Source: JAWWBG01 sp033721095 (GTDB taxonomy: Bacteria; Actinomycetota; Nitriliruptoria; Nitriliruptorales; Nitriliruptoraceae). Taken from it: a stretch of DNA of 14,528 nt. Position numbers and translations under genes: made by a program. A model generated the notes under the pieces. The model made no database searches, was not told the DNA's origin, and worked only from the letters and a program-made list of their open reading frames with translations. The DNA is taken from the NCBI GenBank assembly GCA_033721095.1, contig JAWWBG010000046.1:1-14528 (forward strand). The letters run 5' to 3'. Of this stretch, positions 7,097 to 14,182 are shown one piece after another. Within the stretch, counting starts at the first letter, position 1. Every line of letters starts with the position of its first letter.

Positions 7097-7268
7097 GGCG
7101 ATCTGGCCGAGAAGAAGGGGGACGGGCCAAATCTAGTTGCCCGTGACGAGCGCTCGGCTCGTGGGGGCCGGCGTAGGCTCGATCGCTCCATGCCCGTCGA
7201 CCCGGACGGGACCACGGCCTGCGTCGCCGCGACGCGCCGGGCGTCACCAGACGGGTCGAGATCCATCG
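7097..7268. promoter_or_regulatory. Divergent control region pcnA / DUF6049 operon
   Basis: This 172-base gap is the largest in the window. On the minus strand, TAGATT (plus-strand 7130-7135) fits a -10 box and would give pcnA a leader of about 25 bases; no matching -35 is clear. A hairpin with stem ACGAGC/GCTCGT and a five-base loop lies at 7146-7162. On the plus strand TAGGCT at 7174-7179 is TANNNT-like. No gene in this gap is convincing, and the Nudix gene found here in relatives is missing. Confidence 0.4.
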
Positions 7269-9404
7269 GTGAACGCAGCCTCGATGCAGACCATCGCCGC
7301 GATTCGGGGACGTGCGGTGCTCGGTGCCCTCCTCGGTGCCGCCCTGGTGTTGGCAACGGTTGCGCCAGCGCTCCCTCAGGAGCCCGTGGCCGCGATCCGG
7401 CTGGTGGTCACTCAGCTGGACGGCATCGTCGGCGCGGGCTCGGCGGCCGCGACCGCCGATGCGAGACTCCGCGTCGCAGTCGACAACGTGGGTGAGCTCG
7501 CCATCGGCGATCTCCGCGTCGTCGTCGAGGTGCACGCGCGTGCGACGTCCCGAGGCCTGCTCCGGGCCGCGCTCGATCGGGACATCCACGGCGGGGGTGC
7601 CGTGCTCGTCACCGATGAGCTCGTGCGCGGCGGCGCCGACCTGCCACCCGGAGACATCGCCGGCGTTTCCTTCTCGCTGGCCGGACCGGCTGCCGGTTGG
7701 ATCGGGGGCTCGGGTGTCCATCCGATCGCCATCTCGCTCGTGCGCGGTACCCAGGTGCTCGACCGCGTCGTCACGGCTGTCGTGCACCTCGACAACGCCC
7801 CGGCGGCCCGGCTCGACACGCTCGTCGCCGTGCCCATCGACGATCGTCCGTGGCGCGTGCTGGCCGACCAGTTCCCGCCCGACGTCGATGGAGCCATCCG
7901 GCCGGGTGGCCGCCTGGACCGCCTCCTGCTCGCGCTTGAGCGCGTGCCCGAGGCGCCGATCGCACTGGCGCCCAGTGCCCATCTTCTCGAGGACCTGCTC
8001 GATCGAGCGGATGGGTTCGTCCAGCTCGATGGCGCCGAGAATCCCCGGCTCCTGCCCGAGTCGCCCGCGGCGACGCTCGCCAACGGCATGCTGCAGCGGA
8101 TACGCAACGCCGCGACCGGACGGCCCGTGGCGCCGATCGCGATGCCCTACGCAGACGTCGACATGGGCCTGCTGGCGTCGGCGCCCGGCGTCGTTGCCGA
8201 CCTCGCGTCCGAGGCCGCCGCGAGCGCGGGCGACCGGATCGAAGACCTGCTTGGACGCCAGCCAGACGCCGGCGTGCTGTTGATGACCGACGGCTTCGGA
8301 AACGACGCCCTGTCGTTGCTGCCGACGCCCACGGTCGTGGTGAGCTGGGATGCCGTGGTCGGCCCGGACCTGTCCCTCGACGCGAACCTGGCGAGTCCCG
8401 TGCGGCGGGCGACGGCTGGTTCCGGCCGCCGTGTCACGTTGCTGGTGGCGGACCCCTACGTGGAGCGGCTGCTCGATCGGCCGGACGCGGGTGCCGGTCC
8501 GGTCGTCGTCTCCCAACGCGTGATCGCCGAAACCGCAATGGTCCACTTCCAGGCTCCCGGGCTCCAGGAGCGCCCGTTCGTGGTCCTGCTGCCCCGCGAC
8601 GCGGACCTGCCAGCCGATTCGGCAACCCGCCTGCTCGCTGGCCTCGCCTCGGCGCCATGGATGCAGTTGACCGAACCGGACGCGGTCCGCAACGGTGCGG
8701 ACGTCGACCCCGTCCAGCTGCGGGACGTGGTCGGACCTCCCGGCCTGCCCGACGACCTGCGGGAGAGCCTCGAGGACGCCTTCGAGCTCGTCGACGGGTT
8801 GTCGCGGACGCTGGTGCGCGACGAGGCCAACGTCGTCGACCCACGCGTCCTCAGCGACGACCTGGCGCGGGCATCGTCGGTCTGGCTGCGAGAGGACGTG
8901 GCTGCACGCCGACGCGGCGTGGCCGCTGTCCGGACCGCCGCCGAGGCCGCGCTGGGGACGATCGAGGTGGCCAACACGGCCGGGATCACGCTGACTGCCG
9001 AGGAGGGAACGATCCCGATCACCTTGCGGCGGCCGGACGGAGCGCCGTTGGACGTCCGCGTCCTCGTGGACGCGAGCGGACGGCTGGGGTGGCCGGCGGG
9101 TGCCGAGTCCGACCCGATCCGGCTCGTGCCCGGGGCGCCGCAGACGGTCTCCTTCGCCACGATCGCCCGTACCCGCGGCACCTTTCCGCTCGTGGTCACC
9201 GTCACCGATCCGAGCGGGACACGGGTGCTGCACGAGGCGACGATCTCGGTCCGGTCGACGGCGATCTCGCGGCCTGCCGTGATCCTGTTGGGGGGGCTGG
9301 TCCTGCTGCTCGTCGTGTTCGGGGTCGTGCGCCGAGGTCCCCGGGAAGCCCGCCTGCAGGTCGTGCAAGACTTGCCGCGGCGGGCCGATGCCGACAAGCA
9401 TTGA
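7269..9404 (+). CDS. DUF6049 family secreted/membrane-anchored protein
   Basis: A large exported protein (711 aa) in the position of mycobacterial Rv3909, the DUF6049 family. An N-terminal signal sequence is visible (RGRAVLGALLGAALVLATVAPALPQ), and a C-terminal membrane helix (PAVILLGGLVLLLVVFGVV, about 669-687) is followed by a short basic cytoplasmic tail. The bulk would lie outside the membrane: an N-terminal beta-rich part (VTQLDGIVGAG onward), a middle alpha/beta part (residues LLMTDGFGNDALSLLPTPTVVVSWD resemble a polysaccharide-deacetylase-like barrel edge), and a C-terminal Ig-like part (ITLTAEEGTIPITLRRPDG). Its molecular function is unknown; context links it to envelope biogenesis. 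GTG 7269 and ATG 7284 are both possible starts with no clear ribosome-binding site, so the start is uncertain by five codons. The kinase gene follows 25 bases later. Confidence 0.82.
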   Translation: MNAASMQTIAAIRGRAVLGALLGAALVLATVAPALPQEPVAAIRLVVTQLDGIVGAGSAAATADARLRVAVDNVGELAIGDLRVVVEVHARATSRGLLRAALDRDIHGGGAVLVTDELVRGGADLPPGDIAGVSFSLAGPAAGWIGGSGVHPIAISLVRGTQVLDRVVTAVVHLDNAPAARLDTLVAVPIDDRPWRVLADQFPPDVDGAIRPGGRLDRLLLALERVPEAPIALAPSAHLLEDLLDRADGFVQLDGAENPRLLPESPAATLANGMLQRIRNAATGRPVAPIAMPYADVDMGLLASAPGVVADLASEAAASAGDRIEDLLGRQPDAGVLLMTDGFGNDALSLLPTPTVVVSWDAVVGPDLSLDANLASPVRRATAGSGRRVTLLVADPYVERLLDRPDAGAGPVVVSQRVIAETAMVHFQAPGLQERPFVVLLPRDADLPADSATRLLAGLASAPWMQLTEPDAVRNGADVDPVQLRDVVGPPGLPDDLRESLEDAFELVDGLSRTLVRDEANVVDPRVLSDDLARASSVWLREDVAARRRGVAAVRTAAEAALGTIEVANTAGITLTAEEGTIPITLRRPDGAPLDVRVLVDASGRLGWPAGAESDPIRLVPGAPQTVSFATIARTRGTFPLVVTVTDPSGTRVLHEATISVRSTAISRPAVILLGGLVLLLVVFGVVRRGPREARLQVVQDLPRRADADKH

Positions 9405-9429
9405 CAGCCATGGCCGCCCAGGACTGCCC

Positions 9430-10962
9430 ATGAGCGACACGACACCAACGCCCCCCGGGGCGCGCGTGCTCCACGACGGTCGCTACGAGCTCGAGGAGCC
9501 CATCGCCTCGGGTGGGGTTGCCACGGTCTGGCGCGCCTTCGACGTCCGGCTCGAGCGCAGCGTCGCGATCAAGCTCCTCCATCCCCACCTGGCGTCGGAT
9601 CCGGTGACCGTCCAGCGCTTCGAGCGCGAATCGACCAACGGCTCGAACCTCCAGCATCCCAACGTGGTCGGCATCTTCGACTTCGAGCGCGAAGGCGACG
9701 TCGCCTACCTGGTCATGGAGTACATCGACGGACCCAGCCTCAAGGACGTCCTGACCGCAACCGGCCCAATGGACCCGACCGTCGTGGCGGCGCTGGGCGA
9801 ACAGGTGGCGAGCGCTCTCGGTGAGGCCCACCGACAGGGGCTCATCCATCGTGACGTCAAGCCGGCGAACATCCTGATCGCCTCCGATGGGTCCGCCAAG
9901 GTCACCGACTTCGGCATCGCGAAGGCGCTGGTCGGGGAGCAGGCCTCGCTGACCGACACCGGCAGCGTGGTCGGGACTGCCGCCTACGTCGCACCCGAAC
10001 AGATGCTGGAGGACGTCCAGGTCGACGCACGGGCGGACGTGTACGCCCTCGGCGTCGTGCTGTTCGAGTGCCTGACGGGCCAAGCTGCCTTCAGCGGGGA
10101 CACGCCCACGGCCACCGCCGCAGCGCGGTTGACCCGCGAGGTGCCACCGCCCCGCCAGGTCCGCGCCGACGTGCCCCGCGCCCTCGACGAGATCATCGTC
10201 CGAGCCACCCGCCGCGACCCGCGGGTTCGCTACGCCAACGGGGACGAGCTCGCGGCCGCGCTCCGGCCGCTGGTCGACCACCGCCCCGCCGACGTCACCG
10301 CCACGCTGAGCCAGGCCGACATCGTCCGGTCGAAGGCCGCCGTCGCCGACATCGCAGCCGTGCGCAACCAGCGACCGATGACCGGGCGGCGGCGACTCGC
10401 CGCGCTGGGCGTCGGAATGGCGGCGCTGGTCCTCATCGGCATCCTGTCGACGGGAGCGCTGCGAGACGACCGGATCGAACTGAGTGGGTTGGAGGATGCC
10501 GAGTTGGTGACGCCGATCCGCAGCGCCTCGTACGACCCTCCCAACGGAGACGGGCGCGAATCGGAGGGGGCGGTGCCGTTCCTCACCGACGGGAACCTGG
10601 CCACGGTCTGGTCGACGGAGAGCTACCGGACCTCGCCACGGTTCGGCAACCTCAAGGCCGGCGTCGGCGTCTGGTTCGAGTTCGCCGAACCCCGTGACAT
10701 CGAGGCTGTCGTCCTGGACATCGAGACCCTGGGCCTCGAGGGAGAGATCCGGGTCGCCGACGAGCGTCCCGACGACGCCGTCGGGCTCATCGGCTGGGAC
10801 TTCGTTGCCAGCTTCACGGGCGACGAGCCGCAGATCGGCGTGCCTGTCCGGCAATCGACGAGGTTCGTGCTGGTCTGGCTCACGTTGTTGGTGCCCGAGT
10901 CAACCGCCAGCGAGACCACCTACCGGGCCGGGCTGTCCGAGATCCGCTTCGTCGCCGGATGA
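9430..10962 (+). CDS. Transmembrane Ser/Thr protein kinase with extracellular discoidin-like domain
   Basis: A 510-aa PknB-type receptor kinase. The cytoplasmic kinase domain (about 19-285) has a glycine loop ASGGVATVW, Lys48 in VAIKLL, the catalytic HRDVKPANIL (Asp142, Asn147), DFG (160-162), GTAAYVAPEQ (182-191) and DVYALGVVLFECLTG. All core catalytic residues are therefore present, and it is expected to be active. A juxtamembrane region follows, one membrane helix lies at about 323-343 (LAALGVGMAALVLIGILSTGAL), then an outer domain (355-510) with DGNLATVWSTESY and GVGVWFEFAEPRDIEAVVLDIE, resembling the discoidin-like ligand domain at the C-terminus of mycobacterial MviN (Rv3910). In mycobacteria this kinase-like region is inactive and fused to the lipid II flippase MurJ; here there is no MurJ part. 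ATG 9430 has AGGA six bases upstream; ATG 9388 would overlap the preceding gene. Confidence 0.92.
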   Translation: MSDTTPTPPGARVLHDGRYELEEPIASGGVATVWRAFDVRLERSVAIKLLHPHLASDPVTVQRFERESTNGSNLQHPNVVGIFDFEREGDVAYLVMEYIDGPSLKDVLTATGPMDPTVVAALGEQVASALGEAHRQGLIHRDVKPANILIASDGSAKVTDFGIAKALVGEQASLTDTGSVVGTAAYVAPEQMLEDVQVDARADVYALGVVLFECLTGQAAFSGDTPTATAAARLTREVPPPRQVRADVPRALDEIIVRATRRDPRVRYANGDELAAALRPLVDHRPADVTATLSQADIVRSKAAVADIAAVRNQRPMTGRRRLAALGVGMAALVLIGILSTGALRDDRIELSGLEDAELVTPIRSASYDPPNGDGRESEGAVPFLTDGNLATVWSTESYRTSPRFGNLKAGVGVWFEFAEPRDIEAVVLDIETLGLEGEIRVADERPDDAVGLIGWDFVASFTGDEPQIGVPVRQSTRFVLVWLTLLVPESTASETTYRAGLSEIRFVAG

Positions 10963-10999
10963 GGGGCCTGCGGCGACGACGAGCTTCGCGGGAGTTGCC

Positions 11000-11605
11000 G
11001 TGGAGGGCCTGACCGATGAGCAGCTGCTCGCACTGTGGGCCAACACGGAGGCAGCGCGCGACCGGCGGGAGCAGGCCTTTCGGGAGCTCGTCGATCGGTA
11101 CGAGCGTCGCGTCTGGGCGATCTGTCGACGGATCGTCGGCTCGGATGCCGACGCCGAGGAGGCAACGCAGGACACCTTCATCCGGATTGCCCGCAGCGGC
11201 GCAACCTTTCGCGGAGACAGCAAGCTGTCGACCTGGATCCACCGGGTGGCGACCAGCGCCTGTCAGGACCTGCTGCGCAAGCGAGCCCGACGGCCCCAGA
11301 CACCGGTCGAGGACATCGCGATGGTCGCCGCAGCAGCGGGACTCGACGAGGCGCCGGATGATTCGGGGAGCTCGGCCGCTGTGGACGCCGTTGCGCGCGC
11401 CCTGGCGTCGCTCGACGACGTCTCGCGGTCGATCGTGGTCCTGTGCGCGATCGAGGGCTTCGAGTACCGCGAGGCCGCCGACGCCCTGTCCATGCCGGTG
11501 GGCACGGTCAAGAGCAGGCTGTTCCGCGCACGGGCTCATCTTGCCGACCTGCTCGCCGACGAGATCGGTCGGGAACATCTCGGCCCGACACGACGTCCCA
11601 CCTGA
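11000..11605 (+). CDS. sigM: SigM-like ECF RNA polymerase sigma factor
   Basis: A 201-aa two-domain sigma factor. Region 2 runs from about residue 25 to 97 (FRELVDRYERRVWAICRRIVG, ADAEEATQDTFIRIAR, STWIHRVATSACQDLLRKRAR); a linker of about 35 residues is followed by region 4 at 133-186 (LASLDDVSRSIVVLCAIEGFEYREAADAL, then PVGTVKSRLFRARAHL, the helix-turn-helix contacting the -35 element). GTG 11000 has GGGAG five bases upstream and gives a start just before the conserved part; the frame is open further upstream only inside the kinase gene. The SigM label rests on the position between the kinase and anti-sigma genes and before trxB-trxA. Its stop overlaps the anti-sigma start (TGATG), the typical coupling of a sigma factor with its inhibitor. 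Target promoters are not proven. Confidence 0.92.
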   Translation: MEGLTDEQLLALWANTEAARDRREQAFRELVDRYERRVWAICRRIVGSDADAEEATQDTFIRIARSGATFRGDSKLSTWIHRVATSACQDLLRKRARRPQTPVEDIAMVAAAAGLDEAPDDSGSSAAVDAVARALASLDDVSRSIVVLCAIEGFEYREAADALSMPVGTVKSRLFRARAHLADLLADEIGREHLGPTRRPT

Positions 11606-12462
11606 TGGACGAGCATGACGACACATCCGTGAACGACCGACGCGAGCGACTCGAAACCCTGGCCGCATGGGTGGCCGGGGAGCTCGACGACGCCGCGCGG
11701 GCCGAGGCCGAGGCGTTGCTCGCGTCGGATCCCGAGGTGGCGGCAGACCTCGAGCGGCTGACCGGGCTCGACGGGCTCCTGGCTGCCCACCAGCCGCCGC
11801 CACCACCCGCCGGCTCCCACGAACGGCTGCTGGCGGCACTCGAGCCGGTCATCCGCGAACAGCTGGGTCCCGATCCGAGCGAGTCGTCCGGCTGGCTGCG
11901 CAACACCCTGGCACGACTGCGGGAGGCCCCGCTGACTCCGCGGCTCGCAGCCGGAGCCGCCGTACTCGTCGTCATCGCCGGCGCCGGCATCGGCCTCTCC
12001 CAGATCGGGCAGGTCAGCGAGGGGTTCGACGACGTCCAGGCAGATGCCGGAACCGTCGCGACCGACTCGGACCTCGAGTCGGCACCGCAGGCGGCCCTGC
12101 CCGAGGCGTACCTGGCCACGGGTGGCGTGTACGACGAGGCCAGCGCCCTCGCGCTGCTGGGGCAGTACGCCGGCCAGGCCGACCGTTGGTCGTCCGACGA
12201 TGCCGGAGCCCCACCCCCCGAGGAACCCGCCGACGGGTCCGCCGTGACGTCGGTCGGAGAGGCAGACCAGTTCGCGTTCGCAGAATCGTGCACCGCCAAG
12301 CTGTTCGAGTCCGAGGACGGCGTCGAATTGCACCGAGAGCTGGCGACCTACAAGGACGAGCCCGCCATCGTGACGGTGATCGAGCGGCCCGACGGCGACC
12401 TCGAGCTCTGGGTCCTGGCGCAGAGCGACTGTGGCGCGCTCCTGTTCCACGAGACCCGTTGA
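11605..12462 (+). CDS. Membrane-bound anti-sigma factor
   Basis: A 285-aa single-pass protein whose ATG overlaps the sigma-factor stop by one base. The N-terminal cytoplasmic part (about 12-62, LETLAAWVAGELDDAARAEAEALLASDPEVAADL) has the helical anti-sigma pattern but none of the His/Cys residues of a zinc-binding (ZAS) domain. A proline-rich linker (QPPPPPAG, 63-70) and an amphipathic stretch lead to a membrane helix at about 114-134. The outer domain (135-285) is acidic, with a Pro-rich patch near 202-210. It carries two cysteines, Cys229 and Cys276, the only ones in the protein, which could form a disulfide. It probably sequesters the ECF sigma factor until an envelope signal releases it. 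No recognisable protease site was seen. Its stop codon lies in one arm of a hairpin shared with the convergent gene. Confidence 0.85.
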   Translation: MDEHDDTSVNDRRERLETLAAWVAGELDDAARAEAEALLASDPEVAADLERLTGLDGLLAAHQPPPPPAGSHERLLAALEPVIREQLGPDPSESSGWLRNTLARLREAPLTPRLAAGAAVLVVIAGAGIGLSQIGQVSEGFDDVQADAGTVATDSDLESAPQAALPEAYLATGGVYDEASALALLGQYAGQADRWSSDDAGAPPPEEPADGSAVTSVGEADQFAFAESCTAKLFESEDGVELHRELATYKDEPAIVTVIERPDGDLELWVLAQSDCGALLFHETR

Positions 12463-12516
12463 GGCCTCAGCCCCCGGGAACCACCTGCGCCAGTTGTGCG
12501 CCGGTGGATGGCCTCA
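12460..12516. terminator. Bidirectional hairpin between convergent genes
   Basis: The outer arms TGAGGCC (12460-12466) and GGCCTCA (12510-12516) are exact complements, and each contains the stop codon of one of the two converging genes. An inner stem CCACCTGCGC (12481-12490) / GCGCCGGTGG (12498-12507) pairs with one mismatch around a seven-base loop. There is no T-run, as is common for high-GC actinobacterial terminators. Termination in both directions is inferred from position and structure. Confidence 0.55.
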
Positions 12517-13020
12517 GCGATGCACGAGGAACGCGCCGTAGGGCGCGGCCAGGTACGACAACGCTCCCAGCGATGCCGGCGCCAGCGTCCCGAAGCCCAG
12601 CAGCCAGACGCCGGCGACCATCAGCACGGACAGCACCATGGCGATCCGCCGGAACGGAGCGGACCGGTTGCCTCCCGCCCCCGCGTGCACGGCCCTGCCA
12701 ACCCCGTAGCCGGCGGCACCCGACGTGATGAGGACCAGGTAGCCGACGCCCGTGAAGAAGGCGTACAGCAGCAGGCCGAGACCAACGGCTGCCCCCGTCC
12801 CGAAGGCCACGGCCTTGACGTACTGGTCGGGCTTGCCCTGTCGGCGAGCGGCCTTCGCCGGCCGCGCGCACGACGGGCACTTCTGGCCGACCACGGTTTC
12901 GACCGAACAGCGGGGGCAGATCGGCGTGCCGCACTCCGAACAGTGCAAACGCGTGGCCGTCCGTGGATGGCGCTGACAGGTCGTCTCGAGTTCGCGATCG
13001 GCGGATTCGGCGGCGGTCAT
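12514..13020 (-). CDS. B-box-type zinc-finger protein with four membrane helices
   Basis: A 168-aa protein of unknown function. The N-terminus is a zinc-binding module of B-box type: Cys15, His18, Cys27, Cys30, Cys35, Cys38 and a further CPSC pair at 48-51. A short basic linker (RPAKAARRQGKPDQ) precedes four hydrophobic segments at about 68-89, 91-111, 125-145 and 148-166. The same zinc module is often found in front of actinobacterial rhomboid proteases, but the membrane part here is short and lacks the GxSG serine motif and a catalytic His, so a protease is not supported. ATG 13020 is chosen because the frame upstream encodes a basic low-quality extension and the zinc module follows closely; no strong ribosome-binding site is seen. 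It is divergent from trxB, sharing a 116-base control region, and convergent with the anti-sigma gene. Confidence 0.82.
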   Translation of the reverse strand: MTAAESADRELETTCQRHPRTATRLHCSECGTPICPRCSVETVVGQKCPSCARPAKAARRQGKPDQYVKAVAFGTGAAVGLGLLLYAFFTGVGYLVLITSGAAGYGVGRAVHAGAGGNRSAPFRRIAMVLSVLMVAGVWLLGFGTLAPASLGALSYLAAPYGAFLVHR

Positions 13021-13050
13021 GCCGGTCAGCGTATGGCTCCGCCCGGGGTC

Positions 13051-13079
13051 GGGAATGAGCGCCACCTGCCCTACGTTCC
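13051..13079 (+). promoter_or_regulatory. ECF-type promoter of trxB (SigR/SigH-like)
   Basis: GGGAAT at 13051-13056, then 17 bases, then CGTTCC at 13074-13079. Counted as GGAAT-N18-GTT it matches exactly the consensus I know for thiol-oxidative-stress sigma factors SigR (Streptomyces) and SigH (mycobacteria). Transcription would begin near 13085, about 50 bases before the trxB ATG. The same two boxes occur before trxA. Confidence 0.6.
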
Positions 13080-13101
13080 GCAGGGCACGCGCAGACTTTC
13101 C

Positions 13102-13118
13102 GCCGGCTCGCTGCCGGC
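13102..13118 (+). other. Hairpin in the trxB leader
   Basis: GCCGGC-TCGCT-GCCGGC forms a six-base-pair stem with a five-base loop about ten bases before the GAAGG ribosome-binding site of trxB. It would be part of the mRNA leader made from the promoter at 13051-13079. A role in translation or mRNA stability is only a guess. Confidence 0.3.
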
Positions 13119-13136
13119 ACAACCACGAGAAGGCCC

Positions 13137-14087
13137 ATGACGGACACGACCCGCGACGTCATCATCATCGGCTCCGGCCCCGCCGGGCTCACTGCTGCCG
13201 TGTACGCCGCTCGCGCCAACCTCGAGCCCCTGGTGATCGAGGGCATCGAGTCGGGCGGCCCCACGGGGGGCCAATTGACCCTCACGACCGAGGTCGAGAA
13301 CTTTCCGGGCTTTCCGACCGGGATCGACGGGCCCCAGCTGATCACGGACATGCGTGCGCAGGCCGAACGCTTCGGCACCCAGTACGTGACCGACGACGTC
13401 GTGTCGATCGACACCTCGTCGCGACCCTTCCGGCTCGAGACCGTCGGCGGCGACACCTACTGGGCCAAGACGCTGATCCTCGCGACCGGCGCCAAGCCTC
13501 GACGCCTGGACGTCCCGGGCGAGGAAGCGCTGTGGGGGAGCGGCGTCTCCGCGTGCGCCACCTGCGACGGGTTCTTCTTCCGCGACCGCCACGTGATCGT
13601 GGTGGGTGGCGGCGACTCGGCGATGGAGGAGGCCACCTTCCTGACCCGTTTCGCGTCGAAGGTCACCGTCGTCCATCGTCGCAACGAGCTGCGGGCCTCC
13701 AAGATCATGCAGGAACGCGCGTTCAAGAACGACAAGGTCGAGTTCATCTGGAACGCGAACGTGGTCGAGATCATCGGCGCCGACGGCGTCGTGAGCGCGG
13801 TCCGGCTCGAGGACGTCGACAGCGGTGAGCAGACCGAGGTCCCCGCCGACGGCGTGTTCCTGGCCATCGGCCACATCCCCAACACCGGCCTCGTCGCCGA
13901 CGCCCTCGACGTTGACGAGGAGGGCTACCTGCTCGTCAAGGAGCCGACGACCCACACGAACGTGCCCGGGATCTTCGCGGCCGGCGACGTGACCGACCAG
14001 ATCTATCGACAGGCCGTGACGGCCGCCGGGACGGGCTGCCGGGCCGCCATGGACGCCGAACGGTTTCTCGCCGAACACGACGAATAG
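13137..14087 (+). CDS. trxB: Thioredoxin-disulfide reductase (NADPH, FAD)
   Basis: A 316-aa low-molecular-weight thioredoxin reductase of normal length that transfers electrons from NADPH through FAD to thioredoxin. The FAD-binding motif is VIIIGSGPAGLTAAVYAARA (8-27), the redox-active disulfide is Cys140-Ala-Thr-Cys143, the NADPH domain shows VVGGGDSAMEEATFL (155-169) and HRR (180-182), and the second FAD motif is GIFAAGDVTDQIYRQ (278-292). The substrate NADPH is indicated by the HRRxxxR pattern (HRRNELR). GAAGG lies three bases before ATG 13137. It is preceded by an ECF-type promoter and a leader hairpin, and followed after 95 bases by trxA, which has its own promoter-like element. The order sigma, anti-sigma, trxB, trxA is conserved in Actinobacteria. 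Confidence 0.97.
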   Translation: MTDTTRDVIIIGSGPAGLTAAVYAARANLEPLVIEGIESGGPTGGQLTLTTEVENFPGFPTGIDGPQLITDMRAQAERFGTQYVTDDVVSIDTSSRPFRLETVGGDTYWAKTLILATGAKPRRLDVPGEEALWGSGVSACATCDGFFFRDRHVIVVGGGDSAMEEATFLTRFASKVTVVHRRNELRASKIMQERAFKNDKVEFIWNANVVEIIGADGVVSAVRLEDVDSGEQTEVPADGVFLAIGHIPNTGLVADALDVDEEGYLLVKEPTTHTNVPGIFAAGDVTDQIYRQAVTAAGTGCRAAMDAERFLAEHDE

Positions 14088-14102
14088 CCTTCAGCGCACG
14101 CC

Positions 14103-14132
14103 GGGAATAGCGCTCCGAGCCCCGTTCGTTCC
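14103..14132 (+). promoter_or_regulatory. ECF-type promoter of trxA (SigR/SigH-like)
   Basis: GGGAAT at 14103-14108, then 18 bases, then CGTTCC at 14127-14132. Both hexamers are identical to those before trxB, with one base more between them (GGAAT-N19-GTT). Transcription would begin near 14138, about 45 bases before the trxA ATG. It lies in the 95-base gap after the trxB stop, so trxA could be expressed separately from trxB. Confidence 0.55.
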
Positions 14133-14182
14133 AACCACGACACGCCAGACTTCCCAACCGCACAGCGCACAAGGAGACCCAC

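Noticed and set aside
7190..7495. Small plus-strand frame starting ATG 7190 in the pcnA/DUF6049 gap
   Set aside because: It runs out of frame through the DUF6049 signal peptide, is Arg/Gly-rich, and has no ribosome-binding site or family likeness; it is not the missing Nudix gene.
6810..9440. Very long antisense open frame (about 876 codons) opposite pcnA start and the DUF6049 gene
   Set aside because: It is rich in Arg, Gly, Asp and His with no domain, overlaps two well-supported genes, and is the usual by-product of high GC at third codon positions.
9430..10290. Pseudokinase interpretation by analogy with MviN
   Set aside because: The invariant Lys, HRD Asp, Asn and DFG are all present; only the first glycine of the nucleotide loop is replaced by Ala.
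12514..13020. Rhomboid protease reading of the zinc-finger membrane protein
   Set aside because: The zinc module resembles that of actinobacterial rhomboids, but the membrane part has four helices, no GxSG and no catalytic His.
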